Origin: Thermoplasmatota archaeon
GTDB taxonomy: Archaea > Thermoplasmatota > E2 > DHVEG-1
Assembly: GCA_018334795.1 (NCBI GenBank)
Contig: JAGXLH010000055.1
Coordinates: forward strand, 1 to 11,204
Direction: 5' to 3'
DNA: 11,204 bases
A program made the position numbers and the translations under genes. Shown here piece by piece: positions 1 to 7,002 of the stretch. Position 1 is the stretch's first letter. Every line of letters starts with the position of its first letter. The notes below the pieces were generated by a model. That model ran no database searches, was not told the origin of the DNA, and was given only the letters and a program-made list of their open reading frames with translations.

Positions 1-2
1 GA

Positions 3-830
3 GAATATAGGGATGGTTTTGAATGTAAGGATAATTTGATATATCACAACAATTTTATTGAAAATGGAGCACTAAGTTACTTTCTTAATTTAGCTGGGGA
101 TTATTTTGGTTTTTCCAATATTGAAAATGATAGATATGCAAATGGAGTAGATGCAGAATGTGCAGGTTGTAATGAATGGGATAATAATAAAGTAACAGAT
201 AAGAATTGTGGTATTGATACCTCCAATTGTGGTGGGAATTACTGGAGTGATTATGCTGCGAATGCAGCGGATGAAAGTGAACAACATGGAACTTGGGAAG
301 ATTCCCATTATCTGAAAAAACAGATTTCTTTAGAAAGTGTGTGGTATATTTTATTTTATAAAATTGGTTTGAAGGGGTTAGATACTGATATTATTCCGGT
401 GTTTACTTTGAAGGATGAGGAATCGGAAGTCTTTGATGAACATCCATGGTGTAGAAAGAATGGATGGTGTCCTTCTCCACCGTGTGATCTTTCGTTTTCT
501 ATTTGTAATACGCCTTTTTTTCAATTGACCGCATGGGCATATGATGATAATGATGATGAGCTGATGTTTGAGTATAAGATAACTAAAAACAATAGTGGTA
601 AAGAGTTACCTATAAAGAATTGGACAAAATTCGACGAATTTTCGGTTAAATGTGGTGAAGAAATCTGTGTGAGAATTGATAATTCACTACAGGAAAGGGG
701 GTTATACAATATTTTTGTCAGAGTTTATGATTGTAGGGATGACATAACTTTTCATGAGGAAGATGGTAAAAAATGCCCTGGGTTTGACGGGTTAACTAAT
801 AATGACAAACCACTTTCTGTAAAAGTATAG
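3..830 (+). CDS. NosD-type right-handed beta-helix secreted protein, C-terminal part (5' end outside window)
   Basis: The reading frame is open at the left edge, so the N-terminus and any signal peptide lie outside the window; the TTG at 36 is only an internal codon. The first 85 or so visible codons carry the NosD/PbH1 beta-helix signature: IYHNNFIEN at about 39-65 and GNYWSDY at 234-254, the usual last coil of archaeal NosD-like domains. A roughly 150-residue beta-rich tail follows, probably Ig-like, with alternating strands such as FQLTAWAYDDND and YNIFVRVYD. The visible part holds 13 cysteines, many in close pairs, which suggests disulfides in an extracellular protein. Such proteins are usually surface or secreted carbohydrate- or ligand-binding modules; the exact role here is unknown. 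No C-terminal membrane anchor is present. The M28 peptidase gene starts 11 bp after the stop, so the two are probably co-transcribed. Confidence 0.75.
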   Translation, partial: EYRDGFECKDNLIYHNNFIENGALSYFLNLAGDYFGFSNIENDRYANGVDAECAGCNEWDNNKVTDKNCGIDTSNCGGNYWSDYAANAADESEQHGTWEDSHYLKKQISLESVWYILFYKIGLKGLDTDIIPVFTLKDEESEVFDEHPWCRKNGWCPSPPCDLSFSICNTPFFQLTAWAYDDNDDELMFEYKITKNNSGKELPIKNWTKFDEFSVKCGEEICVRIDNSLQERGLYNIFVRVYDCRDDITFHEEDGKKCPGFDGLTNNDKPLSVKV

Positions 831-841
831 AGTTGATTGAA

Positions 842-2230
842 ATGGGATTAAAGATTGTTAGAGGGGGATTTGGGCATCCATATAAAAATAGAACTATATT
901 TATATTTATAATTTTTTTAATTAACATTATTTTTTCACCTCTGCTTTTGGCAGATAATTTTACAAAATATACAGTTGAAGAAGAATATTTTTTAACAGAT
1001 AAAAATATTGAAAATGACGGTATTTCTGATAAAATCAACAATGTATTGGATGATTTAGATGAAAGCACACTGCGAAATTACTTGGATACTATCACAAACA
1101 CATTCAAAGGAAGGGTCACAGGTACTAAAACATGTCATGATATGGGTCAATGGATATTTAATGAATTAAATAAACTCTCTGCATTAGATGTAAGAAAACA
1201 TTATTGGATTTCAAGAGGAAATGTTTATCATAAATTTCGCCGCTATAGCGGTAAAAATATTATCGCTGATATTCAAGGAACTTCTGAAGATACCCGAGTT
1301 ATCGTGTTCTCAGCTCATTATGATGTGGGTAGTCGTAATTCTCCCGGGGCACTAGATAATGGCGCGGGAGTAGCTGCGTTATTAACCATTGCTCAAGTGT
1401 TAAGCTCATATGAATTTGAAACAACCATTCGTTTTATTGCATTTTCAGGAGAAGAGCAAGGTCTCCTTGGTAGTTATGCTTACGCGAAACAAGTTTATGA
1501 AGATAATGAACATATTATCGGTGTTATCAATGCGGATGTTATTGGTAATAACACCAATGCAAATTTAGGTAATTATCATTCTTTACGTTGTTTTTCAACT
1601 TATCCAATGAACTGGATTATAGAAGTCATGAATCAAACCTGCACCAATTATAATATAAACCTAATTGTAAACCATTTTACGTATTATGGAAATAGTGATG
1701 ATAAATCATTTGATGATTATGGTTTTCCAGCAATGCAACTTTTCCAAAGTGGTAATGGAATGGAATCGTATTATGGAACTGAACATGACAAGATTTCTTT
1801 GATAAATATGAGTTATCTTTTCGAAGTTACAAAATGTATTGCTGCGAGTTTAGCGGTTTTATTAGATATGAAACACACAAGTATTGAAATAACTAAACCA
1901 CTGGAAAACAATATTTATGGTGATCTGTTTGATTTAATTCCTCTTTCAAAAGGAAAAACCTTTTTTATTGGTACTCCTCACGTCACCACAGTGGTGATCA
2001 ATGAATCAGTTCAAATAAAAAATGTAACGTTTTCGCTGCTGAAAGGAAAAAATGAGGTGAGAAGAGAAGAAGATGAACAGGTAAAAATCGCTAGTTATAT
2101 TGATTACCAACCACCATTCGAATGGTTTGTAGAGGAAAGTTGTTTTGGTTGGTATACGATACGAGCAGAAGTATACGATGAATTGAATAACTCTTATGCT
2201 GATGAAATGGAGGTATTTATCATCAGATAA
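842..2230 (+). CDS. Secreted M28-family zinc aminopeptidase with C-terminal Ig-like domain
   Basis: This is a predicted secreted metalloexopeptidase that removes N-terminal amino acids from peptides with two zinc ions. Numbering from the ATG at 842 gives 462 residues. There is a basic N-terminus, a hydrophobic signal or anchor helix at about 18-37 ending LLLADN, then the M28 domain at about 60-345. The full zinc site is visible: His159 and Asp161 in SAHYD, bridging Asp172 in LDNGAG, Glu204 (base) and Glu205 in SGEEQG, Asp232 in NADVIG, and His315 in GTEHD. Residues of about 350-462 form an Ig-like domain (starting IEITKPLENNIY, ending near YTIRAEVYDELNNS) common on secreted archaeal hydrolases. 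A TTG at 833 is in frame three codons upstream, but neither start has a clear Shine-Dalgarno; I chose ATG. It follows the beta-helix gene by 11 bp. Whether the hydrophobic helix is cleaved is not clear. The family assignment is firm; the substrate is not known. Confidence 0.9.
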   Translation: MGLKIVRGGFGHPYKNRTIFIFIIFLINIIFSPLLLADNFTKYTVEEEYFLTDKNIENDGISDKINNVLDDLDESTLRNYLDTITNTFKGRVTGTKTCHDMGQWIFNELNKLSALDVRKHYWISRGNVYHKFRRYSGKNIIADIQGTSEDTRVIVFSAHYDVGSRNSPGALDNGAGVAALLTIAQVLSSYEFETTIRFIAFSGEEQGLLGSYAYAKQVYEDNEHIIGVINADVIGNNTNANLGNYHSLRCFSTYPMNWIIEVMNQTCTNYNINLIVNHFTYYGNSDDKSFDDYGFPAMQLFQSGNGMESYYGTEHDKISLINMSYLFEVTKCIAASLAVLLDMKHTSIEITKPLENNIYGDLFDLIPLSKGKTFFIGTPHVTTVVINESVQIKNVTFSLLKGKNEVRREEDEQVKIASYIDYQPPFEWFVEESCFGWYTIRAEVYDELNNSYADEMEVFIIR

Positions 2231-2233
2231 CAA

Positions 2234-2277
2234 GTAACCATAGAATTATTAATTTAAGGGTTACCTCGCTAATTTTT
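2234..2277 (+). terminator. Inverted repeat plus T-run after the M28 gene
   Basis: GTAACC (2234-2239) is mirrored by GGTTAC (2259-2264) around a 19-nt A/T-rich loop, and a five-T run follows at 2273-2277. This could slow or end transcription between the M28 gene and the C13-like gene. The stem is short and archaeal termination depends mainly on U-tracts, so this is a weak call. Confidence 0.3.
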
Positions 2278-2295
2278 CATTTATTTAAGTAAAAT

Positions 2296-2303
2296 AGGAG
2301 GAG
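2296..2303 (+). promoter_or_regulatory. Strong Shine-Dalgarno of the C13-like peptidase gene
   Basis: AGGAGGAG lies 9 nt before the ATG at 2313 and is a near-perfect match to the anti-SD of 16S rRNA. It fixes the start at 2313 rather than at the in-frame ATG three codons later, and points to efficient translation, unlike the M28 gene just upstream, which lacks a clear site. Confidence 0.75.
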
Positions 2304-2312
2304 TCGACGTAT

Positions 2313-3272
2313 ATGAAAAAAATGAAGGTTATTATTGTGCTGGTTTTCATGATTTTACCACAATTTTTCGTTGAGGTTACTGCTGAAAAAAATCTTAATC
2401 AACCTATGGATAATAAATACGCAGTTATTGTTGTTGGAAGATATGCGGGAGGATTTCGAGAACTCTTTCCAGAGAATTTCCAGAAGTATTACTCCTGGTA
2501 TTTAAATGCCGCAGGAATGGCTTATTCAATGCTCAAAGATCATTATGGGTATTCTGATGAAAATATTTTCCTATTAGCATCGTTAAGAGAACAATTTGTC
2601 ATACCAGATTCTTTCAATCCAAGTTGGATTGATTACAAATCTAACAAAGAAAACTTAAAAAATGTTCTTTATAACTTCAAACCTGGAGGAAAATTCTGGA
2701 TGGATGGCACTGACTCACTCGTTTTCATTTATATCAATCATGGCTCCGATCAACAAAAGAATATAAATGGAAAATATGCTCACAACACGTTTTTTGGTTT
2801 CCCCTATGAATTTAACACCATCCGGGAGATGATTCGTTATTTTTTTTTCAAAAAGAACCCGGAAGCCTTTAAATTATATGATTGGGAACTAGGAGAATAT
2901 ATCGAAAACATCCACGCAGCAAGAATGCTTTTTATCTTACAACCTTGTTATAGTGGTGGTTTTATCAATGAATTAAGCGGTATTAATCATATAATTTTCA
3001 CTGCATCAAAAGAAAATGAGGTAGCCACTGTTTCTTGGATTGAACCATTGTTACGGGGCCTTAGCGGAAAAGCTGATGCTAATGGAGATGGAAAGATATC
3101 ACTTCTTGAGGCGTATGAATATGCCGCTCGAAAAGTGAATGAAAAAACAACCGATGAACACCCATTACTTGATGACAACAGTGACGGTATAGGTCATCAT
3201 TTTACAGATGCAGGTTATAATCCTTGTATTCCCAATTCTGATGGATTTTTTTCAGCACGATCCTACCTTTAG
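2313..3272 (+). CDS. Secreted clan CD (caspase/legumain-fold, C13-like) cysteine peptidase with EF-hand loop
   Basis: A 319-residue predicted extracellular cysteine peptidase. Residues 1-24 form a clean signal peptide (KK, hydrophobic core, then VTA before EK). The caspase-like fold starts at YAVIVVG (36-42), with YGYSDENIFLLAS (78-90) as the usual helix and strand. The catalytic pair is visible: His143 in IYINHGSD, after a beta strand, and Cys212 in LQPCYSGGF, also after a strand. TASKENE follows, as is usual in bacterial and archaeal C13-like proteins. An EF-hand-type loop, DANGDGKISLLE (255-266), has all canonical calcium positions, and a second acidic stretch, DDNSDGIG (287-294), follows. 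No C-terminal anchor is present, so the enzyme is probably released. It sits 82 bp after the M28 gene on the same strand. Specificity cannot be read from sequence; legumain-like Asn cleavage is only one possibility. Confidence 0.8.
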   Translation: MKKMKVIIVLVFMILPQFFVEVTAEKNLNQPMDNKYAVIVVGRYAGGFRELFPENFQKYYSWYLNAAGMAYSMLKDHYGYSDENIFLLASLREQFVIPDSFNPSWIDYKSNKENLKNVLYNFKPGGKFWMDGTDSLVFIYINHGSDQQKNINGKYAHNTFFGFPYEFNTIREMIRYFFFKKNPEAFKLYDWELGEYIENIHAARMLFILQPCYSGGFINELSGINHIIFTASKENEVATVSWIEPLLRGLSGKADANGDGKISLLEAYEYAARKVNEKTTDEHPLLDDNSDGIGHHFTDAGYNPCIPNSDGFFSARSYL

Positions 3273-3315
3273 ATTATAGTTTTAGGATGAACCAATTTTC
3301 CATTTTAATGAGAAT

Positions 3316-3330
3316 CTTTTTTATTTTTAT
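3316..3330 (+). terminator. U-tract downstream of the C13-like peptidase gene
   Basis: A run of mostly T (two runs broken by single A bases) lies 44 bp after the stop codon and just before the convergent tRNA. U-rich tracts are the main archaeal termination signal, so it probably ends the left-hand plus-strand unit. There is no stem-loop. Confidence 0.4.
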
Positions 3331-3332
3331 TA

Positions 3333-3404
3333 TGCGGATACCGGGATTTGAACCCGAGTAAGTGGCTTGGGAAGCCACTATCATAACCACTAGATCATAT
3401 CCGC
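3333..3404 (-). tRNA. tRNA-Gly, anticodon CCC
   Basis: Read on the minus strand, the acceptor GCGGATA pairs perfectly with TATCCGC. The D-arm contains the conserved GG in its loop. The anticodon stem GTGGC/GCCAC closes the seven-base loop TTCCCAA, which puts CCC at positions 34-36. The T-arm is TCGGG, loop TTCAAAT, CCCGG, with one U-G pair. The discriminator is A73 and the CCA end is not encoded (TAA follows); no intron is seen. A73 on tRNA-Gly is the archaeal and eukaryotic state (bacteria use U73), which helps to place the organism. It decodes GGG glycine codons. It is the only minus-strand gene in the peptidase cluster. Confidence 0.95.
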
Positions 3405-3556
3405 AATATCTATCTAATAGAGGTTAATTGGAGATATTTTTTTGATTCAAAAATCTTTTCCAATGAATTACTTATTTTATCGAAATAGATGGCATAGTTA
3501 ATTTTATTATCCTCATGTTTCTAAATTTTTTTCGATTATTGGACATTATACCAATT

Positions 3557-3592
3557 ATTTTAAATATTATAAATATGATTTAAATATTAATA
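3557..3592 (+). promoter_or_regulatory. Candidate promoter of the C25 peptidase gene with a 20-bp-phased repeat
   Basis: The 11-mer TTTAAATATTA occurs at 3559-3569 and again at 3579-3589, exactly 20 bp (two helical turns) apart. The upstream copy is a good archaeal TATA-like box; initiation about 25 bp downstream would leave a leader of roughly 20 nt that still contains the Shine-Dalgarno. The surrounding DNA from 3405 to 3606 is very A/T-rich, so chance matches are likely. I see nothing else in that stretch. Confidence 0.4.
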
Positions 3593-3593
3593 A

Positions 3594-3600
3594 AGGGGAA
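3594..3600 (+). promoter_or_regulatory. Shine-Dalgarno of the C25 peptidase gene
   Basis: AGGGGAA ends 6 nt before the ATG at 3607. It is a moderate match to the anti-SD and supports that start. Confidence 0.6.
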
Positions 3601-3606
3601 ATAACA

Positions 3607-6147
3607 ATGAAGAAATTATCATCTGTGTTTATTGTTTTTTGTTTAGTCCTAGGGGGCTTAGGTGCAGCTGCAATACAACCAATAGAATCTACTGAGTATG
3701 AAATTATGAACAAAACGATAATGCTTGATCAGGGTCAGTTAACTGTTGAAGAAAAAGAAGATAACTATGTACAAGTTTCATTTGCTGAAACCACTGATTA
3801 TTTGCTTAATGCTGGAAAACCAGTTCTTCCTAAAATAGTGAAAACATTTGAATTACCATTTGGCGCATCAGATATCAAAGTTACTGCCTCATCTGTTGAA
3901 ACGACTACAGAATTTTTGAAAAAACAAATACAGCCATCACCTTCTCCACTTCCATTATCCTCTATTGATGTTGATAAGATAAGTATAACTACTCAGAAAG
4001 ATCAAGCAGTATATCAGAGTTCTAATCCATATCCATCAGAAAATTACAAAATAAATATTGGTGTTGGCATCAATGACGAATTTGAACATGTTACTTTTGT
4101 CACTGTTCATTTTTATCCAGTTCAATACACTCCTGCTGAAAATAAAATAACTATTACTAAACAAGCTGATATTAGCATTTCTTACACTCCACCGGAAACA
4201 ATTCCATTTCCACAAACATCTGCATATGATCTAGTTATTATTGCTCCAGATGAGTTTTCTAATGCATTACAGCCATTAATTGATCATAAGAATAGTTATG
4301 GTGTTGAAACAACATTGAAACCAGTAGAAGAAATTTATGATGAATTCTCCGGGTTTGATGAAGCTGAACAAATTAAATATTACATTAAACATGCTCTTGA
4401 AGATTACGATAACAAATATGTTCTTCTGGTAGGTGGATTGACTTCTACTATTTATGCTAAACCAAGAGATAATGCAAATATTGGATCAATCGGATGGCAT
4501 GTTCCAGTTAGATACTCAAATATAAGAGCCGGAGGAGATCCAGGTTTTATCTCTGATCTTTATTATGCAGATGTGTATAAAGAAGGAGGCGAGTTTGAAA
4601 ACTGGGACTCTGATGGAGATGGCATCTTATCTGAATGGTATCTAGATGATGAAACAGGTGTAGCAACCAAAGTACCGGAGGATGTGATTGATTATGTTCC
4701 CGATGTTGCGGTTGGAAGACTAGCTTGTTCAGATGCACAAGAAGTTACGGATGTTGTTAATAAAATAATTACGTATGAAACCACAACATATGGATCTGAT
4801 TGGTTTGAAAAAATGGTAGTATACTCTGGTGATGGGTTCCTTGATCAGTTCGATTTGAATATTCAATGGGATACCTCAGAAATTGTTAATGGAGAATATG
4901 AAATATGCGCACAAAGTTTTAATGATGAGGGGGAAAGCGGTCCAGTAGATAGGATAAATATTACTGTTGATAAAACAATGGGATCAGTTGTCACCTTTAA
5001 TCATGATGATCATTTAAATCCAGTGCTTCAAGGTGAAGATGCGTATCCTGCACCACCAATTGCTGAAATCGTATCCGTTTCAAAAGGTGATATTCTTGGG
5101 AATACGGATGTTACGTATACACCAAGTGAAAGAGAAGCATATTGCAACACTTTATTCTGGTGGGCAAATGTATCCTACGTTGATGAGGTCTTAACTATTC
5201 GTGGAAAAACTTATGATCCTAAACCGTACGGAAATTTGACAGACATCCGAGTTTGGGTTGAAGATGATCAAGGTGAAGAAATCTTTTCGGAATGGAGATA
5301 TAATTTACCACAATATTATGAAGGTGAGTGGGTGACTGGTGAAGAAGTTGAACATGGCCGAGGTGGCGCATTGCATTATATGCCTGAAGATTTTGAAAAA
5401 GAAATTATTTGGACGTCAAATGGAAAATTCACTGGTCCTGAAGATGTAAAAGAAGCATTTGATGAAGGCAGTGGGTTTGCCTTTTTCTCAGGTCATGGAA
5501 GCCCTGGTTACTGGGGTGATCAAACACCAGGAATTCCAGGAAACAGAGGCCCGGCATCAGTTCATGGGCTGGTTGTATCCAATCTTCAATCGTTTCCACC
5601 TTTTATCACTGAAACACCCATTTGGCCAATGAAGGAATTATCCAACACTGATAAATTTCCAATCACCGTGGTTGGTGGATGCCATAACAGTCAATTCAAT
5701 GTATCTCTTATTCCATCTATGATGCATTATTGGAACCTGTTACTCTTTGGTAAAAATTCGTACATGTGGACTTATTTTTCTGCGATTCCACAATGCTGGA
5801 GCTGGAACCTTGTTCAACTCCCAGAAACTGGATCTATTGCTACCATGGGTAATACTGGTCTTGGCTGGGGCTGGGAAGGAGAATTCTGTACTGTGGGTGC
5901 TGGTGATGGTTGGATAAGTTCTGAATTCTTCAAACAATACGGTGAAAACTATGGCGAAGAAGGCTACGAAACCCTTGGCCAAGTGTATGCTCAAACCCAA
6001 ATAAATTATGTGAACACATTTAAGGATTTTACTCTTCCAGAAAGCTGGTGGCTTCCAGATCTCGGCTGGGATTCAATTGATGCTCAAGCGGTAGAACAAT
6101 GGGTTTTACTTGGTGATCCAAGTCTTCAAATTGGTGGATATCAATAA
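3607..6147 (+). CDS. Secreted C25 (gingipain-like) cysteine peptidase with insertion in catalytic domain
   Basis: An 846-residue extracellular endopeptidase. Residues 1-22 are a signal peptide (MKKLSS, hydrophobic core, GLGAAA). Residues 25-200 resemble the C25 propeptide domain, with GKPVLPKIVKTFELPFGA (70-87). The gingipain domain starts at YDLVIIAPDEF (207-217) and includes NKYVLLVGGL (269-278) and DVAVGRLACSD (366-376). The catalytic pair is His630 in FFSGHGSPGYW and Cys692 in VVGGCHNSQF; they are 62 residues apart, compared with 33 in RgpB. Before them, residues of about 415-585 form a beta-rich, Ig-like insertion (for example the stretch from NIQWDTSE to TVDKT). DSDGDGILSEW (334-344) looks like a calcium loop. 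The end, WVLLGDPSLQIGGY, is the family's usual terminus; no sorting or anchor domain follows. Specificity is unknown. It has its own candidate promoter and a convergent neighbour 26 bp away. Confidence 0.92.
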   Translation: MKKLSSVFIVFCLVLGGLGAAAIQPIESTEYEIMNKTIMLDQGQLTVEEKEDNYVQVSFAETTDYLLNAGKPVLPKIVKTFELPFGASDIKVTASSVETTTEFLKKQIQPSPSPLPLSSIDVDKISITTQKDQAVYQSSNPYPSENYKINIGVGINDEFEHVTFVTVHFYPVQYTPAENKITITKQADISISYTPPETIPFPQTSAYDLVIIAPDEFSNALQPLIDHKNSYGVETTLKPVEEIYDEFSGFDEAEQIKYYIKHALEDYDNKYVLLVGGLTSTIYAKPRDNANIGSIGWHVPVRYSNIRAGGDPGFISDLYYADVYKEGGEFENWDSDGDGILSEWYLDDETGVATKVPEDVIDYVPDVAVGRLACSDAQEVTDVVNKIITYETTTYGSDWFEKMVVYSGDGFLDQFDLNIQWDTSEIVNGEYEICAQSFNDEGESGPVDRINITVDKTMGSVVTFNHDDHLNPVLQGEDAYPAPPIAEIVSVSKGDILGNTDVTYTPSEREAYCNTLFWWANVSYVDEVLTIRGKTYDPKPYGNLTDIRVWVEDDQGEEIFSEWRYNLPQYYEGEWVTGEEVEHGRGGALHYMPEDFEKEIIWTSNGKFTGPEDVKEAFDEGSGFAFFSGHGSPGYWGDQTPGIPGNRGPASVHGLVVSNLQSFPPFITETPIWPMKELSNTDKFPITVVGGCHNSQFNVSLIPSMMHYWNLLLFGKNSYMWTYFSAIPQCWSWNLVQLPETGSIATMGNTGLGWGWEGEFCTVGAGDGWISSEFFKQYGENYGEEGYETLGQVYAQTQINYVNTFKDFTLPESWWLPDLGWDSIDAQAVEQWVLLGDPSLQIGGYQ

Positions 6148-6154
6148 AATCCAT

Positions 6155-6175
6155 CTCTCTTTTTTTCTTTTTTTT
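6155..6175 (+). terminator. U-tract terminator of the C25 peptidase gene
   Basis: A pyrimidine stretch of almost pure T begins 7 bp after the stop and fills the 26-bp gap to the convergent neighbour, as expected for archaeal U-tract termination. Confidence 0.6.
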
Positions 6176-6806
6176 ATGGATTAACTTGATTAATAAGTTC
6201 GGAAGCAATTTTTTGTATAACCAATTTATTCATCCGAGGCCTTGAAAAAAAACCGTTGAATGATCCTTGAATTGTAATATCACCAATATCAAGTAATTGT
6301 TCTCCATCACTTGAATTAAAAACGACTGCTGGATGATCATACATTGATTCAGCATTTTTAAAATCCATAAAATAATTAGTATTTCCACTATCTGAAAAAT
6401 AATAAAAAATATGATATTCGCATGCTGATGACCACGGATAATATTGGTTTGATTCTTCAGTTACATGGATTCCTAGAAATGAAGCATCTTTTGTATTATT
6501 CGTTTGATTAAACACCATCATTGATTTTGTGGATGTTTGAAATGATGTTAATTCGTCTAAGAGTACTGCTCGTAATTGTTCAGCATACAAACTCGAGTTG
6601 TCAATGTAGATGTATAGTGTTTCTTGTATTGTTCCAGTTGAATTATTGATTTTGAATCCTTCGATGTTGCTTTGTGTATTCCATGTTGTATTTGCAATTC
6701 CTATGTTTACAAAAAAAAGTGATGAGAGTAAAAGACCAATAACCATGATTACAACTAAGAGTTTTAACCAGTGTTTTTGAATAAATGAATTTTTATTTTC
6801 AATCAT
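6174..6806 (-). CDS. Membrane-anchored extracellular protein of unknown function
   Basis: I do not recognise a family for this 210-residue protein. A short basic N-terminus (MIENKNSFIQKHWLK) precedes one hydrophobic helix at about 15-34, which could be a signal anchor or an uncleaved signal. The rest is hydrophilic and mixed alpha/beta, with strands such as TLYIYID (63-69), MMVFNQT (96-102) and EYHIFYYF (130-137), and an amphipathic C-terminal helix (about 193-207). It contains seven N-glycosylation sequons (N39, N54, N55, N70, N100, N103, N164), which supports an extracellular location. There is one cysteine, C129. No catalytic or binding motif is obvious. The ATG at 6806 lacks a good Shine-Dalgarno. 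It is convergent with the C25 gene and downstream of pepD on the same strand, but the 196-bp gap contains a U-tract, so it is probably a separate unit. Confidence 0.7.
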   Translation of the reverse strand: MIENKNSFIQKHWLKLLVVIMVIGLLLSSLFFVNIGIANTTWNTQSNIEGFKINNSTGTIQETLYIYIDNSSLYAEQLRAVLLDELTSFQTSTKSMMVFNQTNNTKDASFLGIHVTEESNQYYPWSSACEYHIFYYFSDSGNTNYFMDFKNAESMYDHPAVVFNSSDGEQLLDIGDITIQGSFNGFFSRPRMNKLVIQKIASELINQVNP

Positions 6807-6916
6807 AACAGATCAACTTTTCAGTATTTTTTCCGGATTCTAGAGGGAGGGGGATGCTGATTTTTTCTTCTTCAAAAACAGTATTCTTTTTTTGGTTATA
6901 AGTACTAATCGAACTG

Positions 6917-6934
6917 GTTTGGTTTTTACCGAAC
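6917..6934. repeat. Short inverted repeat in the pepD / hypothetical-gene spacer
   Basis: GTTTGGT and ACCGAAC form a 7-bp stem (one G-T pair) around a TTTT loop, and a run of seven A follows. In either orientation it lacks the stem-then-U-run order of a terminator. It lies 111 bp upstream of the hypothetical gene's start and could be an operator, or chance in A/T-rich DNA. Confidence 0.3.
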
Positions 6935-6960
6935 AAAAAAATTGTAAAGATCAATAAGAT

Positions 6961-6984
6961 ATAAAAATAAAGAAAAAAAAAGAA
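6961..6984 (-). terminator. U-tract terminator of pepD
   Basis: Read on the minus strand, this is a nearly uninterrupted T stretch starting about 20 nt after the pepD stop codon. It is a good archaeal U-tract terminator and argues against read-through into the hypothetical gene. Confidence 0.55.
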
Positions 6985-7002
6985 TTGAGACCTTGTTTAT
7001 TT

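Noticed and set aside
90..308. Minus-strand open frame rich in Ile and Thr, resembling a membrane protein
   Set aside because: It is the reverse of the beta-helix coding region; the hydrophobicity comes from reading Asn/Asp-rich codons backwards.
3362..3378. Strong short palindrome that could be read as a terminator hairpin
   Set aside because: It is the anticodon stem-loop of the tRNA-Gly.
6854..6901. Tiny plus-strand frame of 15 codons preceded by GGGAGGGGG
   Set aside because: The purine run is too close to the ATG for a normal Shine-Dalgarno, the peptide is short and low-complexity (Ser/Phe-rich), and nothing supports it as a gene.
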